Origin: Pseudomonadota bacterium
GTDB lineage: Bacteria; Pseudomonadota; Alphaproteobacteria; Reyranellales; Reyranellaceae
DNA length: 53,642 nucleotides
NCBI GenBank assembly: GCA_020160955.1
Contig: JAIUOX010000018.1
Span: 1-53,642, forward strand
Direction: 5' to 3'
Both the position numbers and the translations under genes were made by a program. Positions 45,467 through 53,642 of the stretch are shown here, in pieces. The first letter of the stretch is position 1, and each line of letters begins with the position of its first letter. The notes under the pieces were generated by a model, which was given only the letters and a program-made list of their open reading frames with translations, was not told the origin of the DNA and did no database searches.

Positions 45467-46596
45467 GAACGCCGCTGGGCGCCGGCCGGCGCGGCGGCGT
45501 GCAGCACGACCAGGCACAGGCCGAACAGCGCCGGATCGTAGTGCCGCAGTTCCGGCGACGGGTAGATGACGAACCGCAGCGCCATGCCGACCACCAGCGC
45601 CGCCAGCAGCCGACCGGCCCGTCGCGGGCCGGGCTCGGCCTCGCGACGCGCCACCAGCACGGCGGCGAGGATCACCAGGCCCAGCGCGGCCTGGGCCCAC
45701 GGCAGGTGAAGCACGTCCAGCGCCTGTTCGCGCAGCACGTCGAGATAGGTGCGCAGGCTGAAGGCGGGATCGAAGCCGGCGAGATCGTGCGGCGGCGGCC
45801 GGAAGCTCAGGATGAACTGCCGCCACCAGCCGAGGTGCCCGCTGAGCGCGAGGTCGAGCGCGTAGGCGCCGAGCGAACCGCCGGCGACGGCCGCGGCGAC
45901 GCGGCGCGAATCGACCGCCAGGGCGGCCGCCAGCGCGAGGTTGAGCACGACGCTGTCGGGCCGCACCAGCACGACCGCCACCAGCGGGACGGCCACCAGC
46001 AGGACGGCGGCCCCGCCGAGCCGCCCCGACAGCACGGCCGCGAAGGCCACGACGTAGAGCAGCGTCGCCAGCGGGTCGGGCGCCAGCATGGTCGACAGCG
46101 ACGACAGGCCGAACAACGTCACCGCCGGCAGCCACGCGAGCGTCACCAGCCCCGCGGTGCGCCACGCCGCCGCGAACAGGACGGCCAGCGTGCCGAGCGC
46201 GCCGGCCAGCGCGACGACGCGCATCGCCAGCAGCGGGTCGGCCAGCGGGGCGAGCAGGCGCAGCAGCCAGACGTACCCCAGCTTCACCTCGTAGTGCGGC
46301 AGGAAGGACACCATGGCCGCCGCGTCGGCATGGTGGGCGCTGCGCGCGGCAGAAGCGTTCACCAGGGCGTCGAAGGCATCGCGCGGCATCCGCGCCTCGA
46401 CCAGCGCCCACGCCTTGCCATGCAGCGCCACGGCGTCCGGCGTGCCGTCCCGGAAGACGGCCATCGTGTAGAAAACGGCGTCCCACTCCCAGGCCGGCCG
46501 CGTCACCGCGAAGTGAACCAGGTAGGCCACGACGAGGAGCAGCAGGACGACCGAGACGATCCTCCAGCCCTTCCAGTCCGCTACGCCTGCCATCAT
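45463..46596 (-). CDS. Polytopic GT-C-like membrane protein (putative glycosyltransferase)
   Basis: This 377-aa protein has about ten helices. A first-loop acidic motif (AWEWDAVFYTMAVFRDG) follows helix 1, as in lipid-linked-sugar GT-C glycosyltransferases. Other landmarks are LPHYEVKLGYVWLLRLL, LFGLSSLSTMLAPDPLATLLY and AGFDPAFSLRTYLDVLREQAL. ATG 46596 is chosen over GTG 46623. The catalytic acid role of the D in EWD is inferred from family logic only. It shares its stop CTAG with the convergent GNAT. Divergent from TauD-like gene 46681. Confidence 0.65.
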   Translation of the reverse strand: MMAGVADWKGWRIVSVVLLLLVVAYLVHFAVTRPAWEWDAVFYTMAVFRDGTPDAVALHGKAWALVEARMPRDAFDALVNASAARSAHHADAAAMVSFLPHYEVKLGYVWLLRLLAPLADPLLAMRVVALAGALGTLAVLFAAAWRTAGLVTLAWLPAVTLFGLSSLSTMLAPDPLATLLYVVAFAAVLSGRLGGAAVLLVAVPLVAVVLVRPDSVVLNLALAAALAVDSRRVAAAVAGGSLGAYALDLALSGHLGWWRQFILSFRPPPHDLAGFDPAFSLRTYLDVLREQALDVLHLPWAQAALGLVILAAVLVARREAEPGPRRAGRLLAALVVGMALRFVIYPSPELRHYDPALFGLCLVVLHAAAPAGAQRRS

Positions 46597-46680
46597 GCCG
46601 ACGGTCCCCACCCCGCGCGGCACTATGCGCGACCGATGGTCCGCTCAGCAACCGGCCGCCGTTCCTGCTAAGCTCGGCGC

Positions 46681-47739
46681 ATGACCCAACGCCAGCCCCT
46701 CACCGGCCCAGCCGTCTGGAACGGCACCGACATCAGGAATTCCCGCCGCTGGATCCGCGAGCTCTCGGCCGACCAGGCCGCCGAGCTGGAGGCGGCGGTC
46801 GCCCACGTGAAGAAGAAGGGTCTGCACTGGGCGCAGGTCACGCGCGCCGACTTCCCGATCCCCGGCCTGCGCGCCCTGATCGACGACATCGCCGAGGAAC
46901 TGGAGAACGGCGTCGGCATCCTCAAGCTGCGCGGCGTGCCGGTCGAACGCTACGACGAGGAGGACCTGCGCCGTCTCTACTTCGGCCTCGGCACGCATGT
47001 CGGCACGCCGCGGTTCCAGAACCGCACCGGCGAGCTGATGCGCGCGATCCGCGACGAGGGCGCCCATGTCGGGCGGACCTACGGCCAGACCCAGGACAAC
47101 AAGGGCAGCACCTTCCTGTCGTCCTATGCCCGGACCCTGACCAACGGCGGGCTGCGCTTCCATACCGACCGGACCGACGTGGTCACGCTGCTGTGCGTGC
47201 GCCAGGCCAGCGCCGGCGGCGTCAGCAAGATCGCCAGCACGCCGGCCATCCACAACGCCATCCTGGCGCGCCGCCCCGACCTGCTCGACGAGCTCTTCAA
47301 GGACTACTGGCGCAGCCGGTTCGGCGAGGAAGGCACGACCAAGGAGACCGCCTACCCGCTGCCGATCTTCGGCCTGCGCGACGGCAAGTTCACCTCGCAC
47401 TACTCGCTGACCTTCATCGAGGCGGCGCAGATGGCACCGGGCGTGCCCGCCCTGACCGACCGCCAGAAGGAGGCGATCGACGTGCTGATGGCGACCGCCG
47501 AGGAACTGTGCTTCGAGATGACGCTCGAGCCGGGCGACCTGCAGCTGATCAACAGCCACGTCACCTACCACGGTCGCACGCCGTTCGAGGACGACTTCGA
47601 GGCCGGCAAGAGCCGCCTGCTGCTGCGCCTGTGGTTATCGATGCCCAACAACCGGCCGCTGCCGGCGGGTCACGAGGTCCTGTGGCAGAATATCGAGGCC
47701 GGCCAGCCGCGCGGCGGCATCCAGCAGGTCACGATGTGA
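46681..47739 (+). CDS. TauD/TfdA-like Fe(II)/2-oxoglutarate dioxygenase
   Basis: This 352-aa protein is a longer member of the TauD/TfdA superfamily, the group annotated as taurine-catabolism dioxygenases. NGVGILKLRGVPVERYDEEDL opens the core. The iron ligands are in LRFHTDRTDVV (His-x-Asp), with the distal His in LINSHVTYHGRTPFED and the 2-oxoglutarate Arg in RLLLRLWLS. The substrate is unknown. It is unrelated in context to the first TauD gene: no regulator or sulfonate transporter is adjacent, and its 3' end overlaps livM on the opposite strand by 11 nt. Confidence 0.82.
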   Translation: MTQRQPLTGPAVWNGTDIRNSRRWIRELSADQAAELEAAVAHVKKKGLHWAQVTRADFPIPGLRALIDDIAEELENGVGILKLRGVPVERYDEEDLRRLYFGLGTHVGTPRFQNRTGELMRAIRDEGAHVGRTYGQTQDNKGSTFLSSYARTLTNGGLRFHTDRTDVVTLLCVRQASAGGVSKIASTPAIHNAILARRPDLLDELFKDYWRSRFGEEGTTKETAYPLPIFGLRDGKFTSHYSLTFIEAAQMAPGVPALTDRQKEAIDVLMATAEELCFEMTLEPGDLQLINSHVTYHGRTPFEDDFEAGKSRLLLRLWLSMPNNRPLPAGHEVLWQNIEAGQPRGGIQQVTM

Positions 47740-48805
47740 GCTTGCGCGCGGCGCGGTTGCGCAGGCTGCCGACGATGCCGGTCGGGAAGAAGTAGACGCA
47801 CAGGATGAAGGCCACCCCGAGCCACAGTAGCCAGCGGTCGGGGTGGAACAGGTTGGCCAGCAGCGGCGTCCCCGCCATCGCCTTGTTGGCGATCGCCAGC
47901 AGGTCCTGCAGGTAGTTCTGGGCGAACACCAGCAGCACCGCGCCCAGCACGGCGCCGTAGATCGTGCCCATGCCGCCGATCACCACCATCAGCAGGATGT
48001 CGACCATGATGTCGAACGACAGCGTGGTGTCGGGGTTGGTCTGGCTCGACCACAGGGCCAGCAGCGCCCCGGCCAGCGCCGCCACGGCGGCGGCGATGCA
48101 GCTGGCGATGGTGCGGTAGACCACGGTGCGGTAGCCGATCGCCTCGGCGCGGAACGGGTTCTCGCGGATCGCCATCAGCACGCTGCCGAACGGCGAGTTG
48201 ACGACCCGCAGCAGCGCCAGCACCAGCAGCAGCGAGCAGGCATAGACCAGGTAGTAGTCGACCAGCCGGCCGTTCAGCCGGACGCCGAACAGCGTGCCGT
48301 CGGCCAGGCTGTAGCTGGCGCGCAGCGCCGCCGGCAGCCGGTAGTTCAGCCCGTCCTCGCCACCGGTCAGCGCCGGCAGCTGCGACGCCAGGATGGCGAA
48401 GGCGCTGGCCACCGCCAGCGTGATCATGGCGAAGAAGATGGTGCGGACGCGCAGCGAGAACAGGCCGATCAGCGCCGCCAGCGCGATCGCCACGACGAGG
48501 CCGGCGACCACCCCGACGCCGACCGCCAGCCACTCCGGCCCCATCCGGGTCAGCGCGATGGCGACGCCGTAGGCGCCGATGCCGAAGAACATGGTGTGGG
48601 CGAACGACACGATGCCGGTGTAGCCGAGCAGCAGGTCGAAGCTGGCGGCCAGAACGATGAAGACGCAGATCTTGGCCGCGACGTTCAGCGACTTGGCCCC
48701 GGGGAAGGCGAACGGCGCCACCGCGAGGCCGACCACGACCACCAGCAGCGCCAGCGCCAGCAGGCGGCTGCGCGGCAGGTCGTCGGACAGGAGGGCGCGC
48801 AGCAT
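47729..48805 (-). CDS. livM: Branched-chain amino acid-type ABC transporter permease LivM
   Basis: This 358-aa permease has about ten helices, including SFDLLLGYTGIVSFAHTMFFGIGAY and the EAA-type loop RENPFRAEAIGYR. VVIGGMGTIYGAVLGA is the C-terminal helix pair typical of LivM. ATG 48805 overlaps the livH stop (TGATG). It is the last gene of a livK-livG-livF-livH-livM unit on the minus strand. Confidence 0.93.
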   Translation of the reverse strand: MLRALLSDDLPRSRLLALALLVVVVGLAVAPFAFPGAKSLNVAAKICVFIVLAASFDLLLGYTGIVSFAHTMFFGIGAYGVAIALTRMGPEWLAVGVGVVAGLVVAIALAALIGLFSLRVRTIFFAMITLAVASAFAILASQLPALTGGEDGLNYRLPAALRASYSLADGTLFGVRLNGRLVDYYLVYACSLLLVLALLRVVNSPFGSVLMAIRENPFRAEAIGYRTVVYRTIASCIAAAVAALAGALLALWSSQTNPDTTLSFDIMVDILLMVVIGGMGTIYGAVLGAVLLVFAQNYLQDLLAIANKAMAGTPLLANLFHPDRWLLWLGVAFILCVYFFPTGIVGSLRNRAARKLTS

Positions 48806-49779
48806 CAGCGCCTCGCCACGGGGAACAGGCCCTGCGGCCGCCACAGCAGCACCAGCGCCATCAGGAGGATGTTCGACCCCAGCGCCACCTTGGGCGCGAT
48901 GAAGCCGACGTAGTTGGCGGTCAGGCCGACCAGCAGGGCGCCGATGAAGCAGCCGCCGACCGATCCCAGCCCGCCGATGATGATGACGATGAAGACCAGC
49001 ACGGCGACCTGCGCGCCGATCGCGGCGGTGATCGTCTCCTGGTAGAGGCCCCACATCGCGCCGCCCAGCCCGGCCAGCGCCGAGCCGGCGACGAACACGC
49101 CGACGAACAGGCGCCGGATGCGGTAGCCCAGCGCCTCGACCATCTCGCCGTTCTCGACGCCGGCCCGGATCAGCAGGCCGATGCGGGTGCGGTTCAGCGT
49201 GATCGCCAGCACCGCGAACACGGCGAGGCCGACGACGACCGCCAGCAGGCGATACTTCTCGATCGCCACGTCGCCCCACAGGAAGGCGCCGCGCAGCGCG
49301 GTCGGGCGCGACAGCGTGATCTGCTCGGGTCCCCAGATCACCTTCAAGAGCTGCTCGGCGACGATCAGCCCGCCGGTCGTCACCAGGATCTGGCGCAGGT
49401 GCTGGCCATAGACCGGCCGCACGATGACGCGCTCGAAGCCGAGGCCGAGCGCGCCGCTGACCACGATCGCCGCCAGCACCGCCGGTCCCACCGCCACGAG
49501 GTTGGTCCACAGCGAGTCGGCGGTCATCCACGGCGTCATCGCCAGCATGACGCTGGCCGCGACGTAGGCGCCGACCGCGATGAAGGCGCCGTGGCCGAAG
49601 TTCAGCACGTCCATCAGGCCGAAGGTCAGCGTCAGGCCGGACGCCATGACGAAGATCATCAGGCCCATGGCGAGGCCGGCGAGCGTCAACGTCACCCAGC
49701 TCGACGGCGAGCCGACCAGCGGCAGGGCCGCCACCGCGACGGCCGGCACGAGGACCAGGGGTATCCAGTCGCGCTTCAC
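48805..49779 (-). CDS. livH: Branched-chain amino acid-type ABC transporter permease LivH
   Basis: This 324-aa permease has LTFGLMDVLNFGHGAFIAVGAY, LGLGFERVIVRPVYG, the EAA loop RAGVENGEMVEALGYR and IIIGGLGSVGGCFIGALLVG. It forms the channel with LivM. GTG 49779 overlaps the livF stop by 4 nt (GTGA). Confidence 0.93.
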   Translation of the reverse strand: MKRDWIPLVLVPAVAVAALPLVGSPSSWVTLTLAGLAMGLMIFVMASGLTLTFGLMDVLNFGHGAFIAVGAYVAASVMLAMTPWMTADSLWTNLVAVGPAVLAAIVVSGALGLGFERVIVRPVYGQHLRQILVTTGGLIVAEQLLKVIWGPEQITLSRPTALRGAFLWGDVAIEKYRLLAVVVGLAVFAVLAITLNRTRIGLLIRAGVENGEMVEALGYRIRRLFVGVFVAGSALAGLGGAMWGLYQETITAAIGAQVAVLVFIVIIIGGLGSVGGCFIGALLVGLTANYVGFIAPKVALGSNILLMALVLLWRPQGLFPVARR

Positions 49780-50501
49780 TGGTGTTCTCCCATGCCGAGG
49801 CCGAGCAGGTGCTGCTGCAGCCCGGTGTCGGCGGCGAAGGCCGCCATGGTGCCGACATGGGCGACCCGGCCGTCGTCCATGACCGCGACGTCGTCGCCCA
49901 GCGCGCGGGCGAAGGCGAAGTTCTGTTCGACCACCAGCAGGCTCACCGCGCCGTCCTTCAGTTCGCGAAAGGCATCGATCATGTTGGCGATGATCGCCGG
50001 CGCCAGTCCCTTGGTCGGCTCGTCGATCAGCAGCAGGCGGCGCGGCTCGATGATCGCGCGGGCGACCGCCAGCATCTGCTTCTGGCCGCCGGACAGGTTG
50101 CCGGCCGGCAGGGTCCAGAAGCGCTTGAGCGCCTCGAAGCGGCCGAAGATCCAGTCGAGCCGGGCACTGTCGGGCGGCCCCGAGCGGGCCGCCAGCACGA
50201 TGTTCTCCTGCACCGTCAGGTCGGCGAAGATCGCCATCGTCTCGGGCACGTAGGCGATGCCCAGCCGGGCGATGTCCGGGGTCGACATGCGCGTGATGTT
50301 TTCGCCGGCGAACACGATCTCGCCGGCGACCGCGCGCCACAGGCCCATGATGGTGCGCAGCGTCGTCGTCTTGCCCGCCCCGTTGCGGCCCAGCAGCATG
50401 GTGAGCCGTCCCTCGGGCACGTCGAAGTCGACGCCGTGCAGGATGTGGTAGCGGCCGATGTCGGTCTTGACGCCGCGCAGGCTGAGCAGCGTCTCAGTCA
50501 T
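49776..50501 (-). CDS. livF: Branched-chain amino acid-type ABC ATP-binding protein LivF
   Basis: This 241-aa ATPase has Walker A GRNGAGKTTT, the signature LSGGQKQMLAVARAI and Walker B LLLIDEPTKGLAP. The Q-loop is YVPETMAIFADLTVQEN, which is the LivF style. ATG 50501 overlaps the livG 3' end by 8 nt. Confidence 0.93.
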   Translation of the reverse strand: MTETLLSLRGVKTDIGRYHILHGVDFDVPEGRLTMLLGRNGAGKTTTLRTIMGLWRAVAGEIVFAGENITRMSTPDIARLGIAYVPETMAIFADLTVQENIVLAARSGPPDSARLDWIFGRFEALKRFWTLPAGNLSGGQKQMLAVARAIIEPRRLLLIDEPTKGLAPAIIANMIDAFRELKDGAVSLLVVEQNFAFARALGDDVAVMDDGRVAHVGTMAAFAADTGLQQHLLGLGMGEHQ

Positions 50502-51261
50502 GGCCGGCGGCCTGCGGTTCGGCGGCGCCGCCGAGGTAGGCCTCGCGCACGATGTCCGAGGCGATCACCTCGGCCGGCTTGCCGTCGGCCACCAGCTTGC
50601 CCTGGTGCAGCACCACGATGCGGTCGGACAGCGATCGCACCACGTCCATCTTGTGCTCGACCAGCAGGATTGTCTTGTCGCCGCGCTTCTTGATGGCGGC
50701 GATGATGTCGAGCACGGTCGGTACCTCGTCGATGCTCATGCCCGCGGTCGGCTCGTCGAACATGAAGATGTCCGGCTCGAGCGCCAGCAGGATCGCGACC
50801 TCGAGCTTGCGCTGGTCGCCGTGCGGCAGCGTCGCCGCCACCGTGTCGGCGCGGTCGGCCAGCGAGACGGCGGCGAGGTGCTCGCGCGCCTGGTCGATCA
50901 GCTCGCGGTGGCCGCGCACGCGCGACAGCAGGTCGAGGCTATTGCCGCGCCGGACCTGCACCGCCAGCCGGACGTTCTCCAGCGCGCTGAGGTTGGGGAA
51001 CAGGTTGGTCAGCTGGAAGGCGCGGCCGAGCCCCAGCCGGCTGCGGCGCGGCGCCGCCAGGCCGGTGATGTCCTGGCCGTGCAGGCGGACCTTGCCCGAG
51101 GTCGCCGGCAGCTGGCCCGAGATCAGGTTGAAGTAGGTCGTCTTGCCGGCGCCGTTGGGACCGACGATGGCGGTCAGCGTGCCGGGCTCGAAGGCGCAGG
51201 TCACGCCGTCGACCGCGGCGTGGCCGCCGAACCGGATGGTGAGGTCCTCGGTCTGGAGCAT
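50494..51261 (-). CDS. livG: Branched-chain amino acid-type ABC ATP-binding protein LivG
   Basis: This 255-aa ATPase has Walker A GPNGAGKTTYFN, RAFQLTNLFPNLSALENVRLA as Q-loop and Walker B IFMFDEPTAGMS. The switch is LVEHKMDVV. The signature is altered: LPHGDQRKLEVAILLAL replaces LSYGxQRxLEIA, a common LivG variation. It partners LivF. Confidence 0.93.
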   Translation of the reverse strand: MLQTEDLTIRFGGHAAVDGVTCAFEPGTLTAIVGPNGAGKTTYFNLISGQLPATSGKVRLHGQDITGLAAPRRSRLGLGRAFQLTNLFPNLSALENVRLAVQVRRGNSLDLLSRVRGHRELIDQAREHLAAVSLADRADTVAATLPHGDQRKLEVAILLALEPDIFMFDEPTAGMSIDEVPTVLDIIAAIKKRGDKTILLVEHKMDVVRSLSDRIVVLHQGKLVADGKPAEVIASDIVREAYLGGAAEPQAAGHD

Positions 51262-51317
51262 GGCAGCGTAGCGGGGCAGTGTGGCGGGGCGGCGCGCTTG
51301 ACGCCGCCCCGGGACAC

Positions 51318-52511
51318 TCAGCGCTTGTTCTTGACCGGCAGCTTCAGCTCGTCGGCCGGGATCTCGCGCACCAGCTCGAGCAGGTCGAAGCTGTCCGGCG
51401 GGTCCTTCTTCATGCGCCAGTGGTACATCAGCTGCAGGGCCTGGTGATCCTCCTTGCGGAAGGTCATCTTGCCCTTGGGCGTGTCGAAGCTCATGCCCTC
51501 CATCGCGGCGATCAGCTTCTCGGTGTCGGTGCCGCCCGCCTTCTTGACGCCCTCGACGATCGCCAGCGCGGCGGCCATGCCGCCGGCCACGAAGAAGTCC
51601 GGCGGGGTGCCGTTGTTGCGCTTCTTGTACTCGGCGACCAGCCAGTCGTTCACCGGGTTCTTGGGGAAGCCCCAGTAGTAGTAGATCGCGCCCTCGAGGC
51701 CCGGGAACTGCTTCCAGCCGGCCATCACCGGCAGGATGTTGCCGCCCGGCGCGATCTCGATGCCGAAGCGCTCCGGCTTGAGGTCCATCAGCTTGGGCAG
51801 CGGGTGGGCACCGGCCCACACCACCACGACGATCTTGCGGCACTGCTTGTCCTTCAGCGCGTCGAAGATGCGTTGCGCCGGCGCCGTGAAGTCGGTGGTC
51901 TGCTGCGGCGCGTACTCCTCGTGCACGATCTTGGCCTTGGAGCCGACCGCCGTCAGCGCGTCCTTCATCGAGGCGACGCCGTCGCGGCCGAAGGCGTAGT
52001 CCTGCGCCAGGGTGGCGAGGCAGATGTTCTCGTCCTTGAGCGTCGCCGCGGCGGCCAGCGCATCCTGCGTCGAGTTGCGGGCGGTGCGGAAGATGTAGCG
52101 GTTCCACTTCTCGCCGGTGATCTGGTCGGCCACCGCCGGCTCGACGATCAGCACCTTCTTGTATTCCTCAGCGACCGGCAGCATGGCCAGCGCGGCGGCC
52201 GACGAACTGGTGCCGACCGCGATGTCGACCTTGTCGTCGCCGTAGGCCTGCTCCAGCGCCGCCTTGGCGAGGTCGGGCTTCAGCTGGTCGTCCTTGAGGA
52301 TGACCTGGATCTTGCGGCCGTTGACCTCCATCGTGCCCTTGGTCGCGTACTCGAGGCCGAGCATGAAGCCGGCCTCGGTCTGGCGCGCGTAGGCCTCGAG
52401 CGGGCCGGTCTTGCCATAGATCAGCGCGATCTTGATCGGCGGTTGCTGGGCCGCGGCCGGCAGCGCCAGCGCCGCACCGGCGGCAGCGACGAGAATCGAA
52501 CGACGAAGCAT
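51318..52511 (-). CDS. ABC transporter substrate-binding protein (Leu/Ile/Val-binding/amide-urea type)
   Basis: This 397-aa periplasmic protein starts at ATG 52511 behind AGGAGGT. Its signal peptide (RRSILVAAAGAALALPAAAQ) cleaves near residue 22. The type I periplasmic fold begins IKIALIYGKTGPLEAYA, followed by ILKDDQLKPDLAKAALEQ and GTSSSAAALAMLPVAEEYKK. It heads the liv operon. The operon's ligand is uncertain: this protein family binds branched-chain amino acids, amides, urea, or aromatic acids. The truncated serine hydrolase gene upstream gives no help. Confidence 0.9.
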   Translation of the reverse strand: MLRRSILVAAAGAALALPAAAQQPPIKIALIYGKTGPLEAYARQTEAGFMLGLEYATKGTMEVNGRKIQVILKDDQLKPDLAKAALEQAYGDDKVDIAVGTSSSAAALAMLPVAEEYKKVLIVEPAVADQITGEKWNRYIFRTARNSTQDALAAAATLKDENICLATLAQDYAFGRDGVASMKDALTAVGSKAKIVHEEYAPQQTTDFTAPAQRIFDALKDKQCRKIVVVVWAGAHPLPKLMDLKPERFGIEIAPGGNILPVMAGWKQFPGLEGAIYYYWGFPKNPVNDWLVAEYKKRNNGTPPDFFVAGGMAAALAIVEGVKKAGGTDTEKLIAAMEGMSFDTPKGKMTFRKEDHQALQLMYHWRMKKDPPDSFDLLELVREIPADELKLPVKNKR

Positions 52512-52587
52512 CTTGGGTACCTCCTGCCCCACGCTTCTAGTCGATGCTTTCCCATCGCACCACGGAAGAAAATACCGCAGGCCCCGC

Positions 52588-53523
52588 TCAGTCGATGATC
52601 GCCGCCTGGACCATCGACCGGAACTGGTTGCGCAGCGCCACGCGGTCGGGATCGCTGACCTGCACCATGTAGATCGCGACCAGCTGCTCGCGCGGGTCGA
52701 TCCAGAACAGCGTGCCGGCATTGCCGGCCCAGCCGTACTCGCCGATCGAGCCCGGCAGCGCCGCCTCGCCGACCATGGTGCGGACCTCGAAACCCAGCCC
52801 GAAGCCGAGGCCGGGCGGCCGGCCCGGCCGGTTGCCGGTGTGGTCGGCGGTCATGAAGGCCAGCGTCTGCTTGCCCAGCAGCCGCGGGCCGCCCGGGACG
52901 CCGCCGCCGTTGGCCAGCGCGACCGCGAAGCGCAGGTAGTCGTCCATCGTCGAGGTCAGGCCGCCGCCACCCGACTCGTAGCGCGCGCCGTCGTTGACCG
53001 CGAAGCGCGGCGTTCCCGGCTGGCCGCCCGGCCGCGGCCCCGGCTGGGCGGCGCGCGCGACCTTGTCGGCCGGCACCTGGAAGCCGGTATCGACCATGCC
53101 CATCGGCTTGAACACCCGCGCGGCGAGCGCCTCGCCCAGCTTCCGGCCGTCGATCACCTCGACCAGGCGGCCGAGCACGTCGGTCGACACGCCGTACTCC
53201 CAGCGTGCGCCGGGATTGAACTTGAGCGCCAGCGTCGACAGCCTCGTCACGAACTCCTCGTTGCTGAGGCCGCGGTCGCCGATCTTCGCCTCGACGTAGG
53301 ACTGGTTGACCAGGTTGCTGCCGCGCGAGCCGTAGGTCAGGCCCGAGGTGTGGCGCAGCAGGTCCTGCACCGTCATCGCCCGCTGCGGCGCCACCAGCTC
53401 CATGGCTGGCTTGCCGTCGGCATCCTTCTTCTCGACGCCGACCTTCATGTCCTTGAACTCGGGGATGAAGTGCCAGACCGGGTCGTTGATCTGCATCCGG
53501 CCCTGCTCGACAGTGCACTGCAA
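52588..53523 (-). pseudogene. Serine hydrolase / class C beta-lactamase family, N-terminus missing
   Basis: The readable frame (311 codons from a TTG) begins in the middle of the family alignment, at a VEQGRMQINDPVWHFIPEFKDMKV-like helix. The remainder is intact: LLRHTSGLTYGSRG with the catalytic Tyr equivalent region (YGVSTDVLGRLVE), GGGGLTSTMDDYLRFA, and WAGNAGTLFWIDPREQLVAIYMVQ with the C-terminal active-site block. The SxxK nucleophile motif, which should lie ~15-20 residues further upstream, is absent. A TAG stop stands two codons before the TTG. No other frame upstream to the window edge restores it. The upstream DNA is a hairpin repeat. Esterases of the EstB/beta-lactamase type need SxxK, so the gene is probably dead. 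Confidence 0.75.
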
Positions 53524-53559
53524 TCGGCGCTAGGGCTCCTGGCGACGCCGTCTCCTACC

Positions 53560-53589
53560 CCTCTCCCCCTGGCTCGCCAGAGGGAGAGG
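53560..53589. repeat. Hairpin repeat of the CCTCTCCC/GGGAGAGG type
   Basis: CCTCTCCC (53560-53567) pairs with GGGAGAGG (53582-53589). One C/A mismatch follows, then CTGGC (53569-53573) pairs with GCCAG (53576-53580). TTGGGTGAGGG flanks it on the right. Repeats with this CCCTCACCCAACCTCTCCC-like core are dispersed in intergenic DNA of many proteobacteria. It shares the core with the hairpin at 9875-9898. It lies about 37 bp from the point where the serine hydrolase homology stops. Confidence 0.7.
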
Positions 53590-53642
53590 TTGGGTGAGGG
53601 AGCAACGCCAAAACACACGGCATTGCTGGGGTTTTCGCGGTG
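53590..53642. other. Right-end non-coding sequence, no gene seen
   Basis: The last 53 bases continue the repeat flank (TTGGGTGAGGG) and then run to the window edge without a recognisable coding pattern on either strand. Confidence 0.5.

Overview
The window is one gene-dense stretch of a high-G+C chromosome (roughly two thirds G+C by eye). It looks like an alphaproteobacterium, probably from the Rhodospirillales or a related order. The evidence is the codon bias, the linkage ppdK-glyS-glyQ, the abundance of ABC transporters and TauD-type dioxygenases, and the many ATGA/GTGA start-stop overlaps. Genus cannot be settled from the sequence. I see no rRNA, CRISPR array, phage, integrase or transposase. 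Apart from one A+T-rich control region, composition is uniform, so this reads as core-like chromosome and not an island.

Layout. 1-3909: the 3' end of an acyl-CoA carboxylase carboxyltransferase gene, a 58-aa membrane protein, and two tandem paralogous polytopic membrane proteins of unknown function. 4018-9871: a methyltransferase, D-erythronate dehydrogenase (denD), a Kef-type K+/H+ antiporter translationally coupled to an EEP-fold hydrolase, and cardiolipin synthase, whose ribosome binding site lies inside a repeat-like hairpin. 9918-15507: an omega-amino-acid:pyruvate transaminase, acrylyl-CoA reductase (acuI), an IclR regulator with an operator-like palindrome, a TauD/TfdA dioxygenase and a DHA2 drug exporter. 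15598-19025: a large membrane-anchored patatin and a YgfZ-type folate-binding protein.

19082-27004 is a seven-gene unit: gamma-glutamyltransferase, DUF1028 protein, and a complete dipeptide-type ABC importer, with ATGA/GTGA overlaps at four of the six junctions. It looks like uptake and processing of gamma-glutamyl or other peptides. 27173-30862 is the least familiar part. A membrane-anchored nucleotidyltransferase of the NMNAT/cytidylyltransferase superfamily leads a tight operon with two paralogous GNAT acyltransferases, divergent from a LysR regulator across a strikingly A+T-rich 234-bp region. This is my best candidate for an undescribed system. 30900-37889 is a housekeeping operon on the minus strand, glyQ-glyS-ppdK-meaB-HIT (transcription order).

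37998-46596 holds a small zinc-ribbon membrane protein, glpD, a Spy/LTXXQ-like periplasmic protein with a Met/Gly/His-rich tail, L-aspartate dehydrogenase, tRNA-Pro(CGG) with a recognisable promoter and terminator, a small secreted Cys-containing protein, a TauE/SafE exporter, an iron alcohol dehydrogenase/SDR pair, a GNAT and a GT-C-like membrane protein. 46681-53642 holds a second TauD-like dioxygenase and a complete branched-chain-amino-acid-type ABC transporter. The window closes with a serine hydrolase gene that has lost its catalytic N-terminus beside a second copy of the CCTCTCCC-type hairpin repeat.

Metabolically, several genes fit C3 acid handling: transaminase (beta-alanine to malonate semialdehyde), acuI (acryloyl-CoA to propionyl-CoA), a carboxylase of the propionyl-CoA carboxylase type, and meaB (chaperone of methylmalonyl-CoA mutase). 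Convergent genes are packed very tightly, in two cases sharing a single CTAG as both stop codons.
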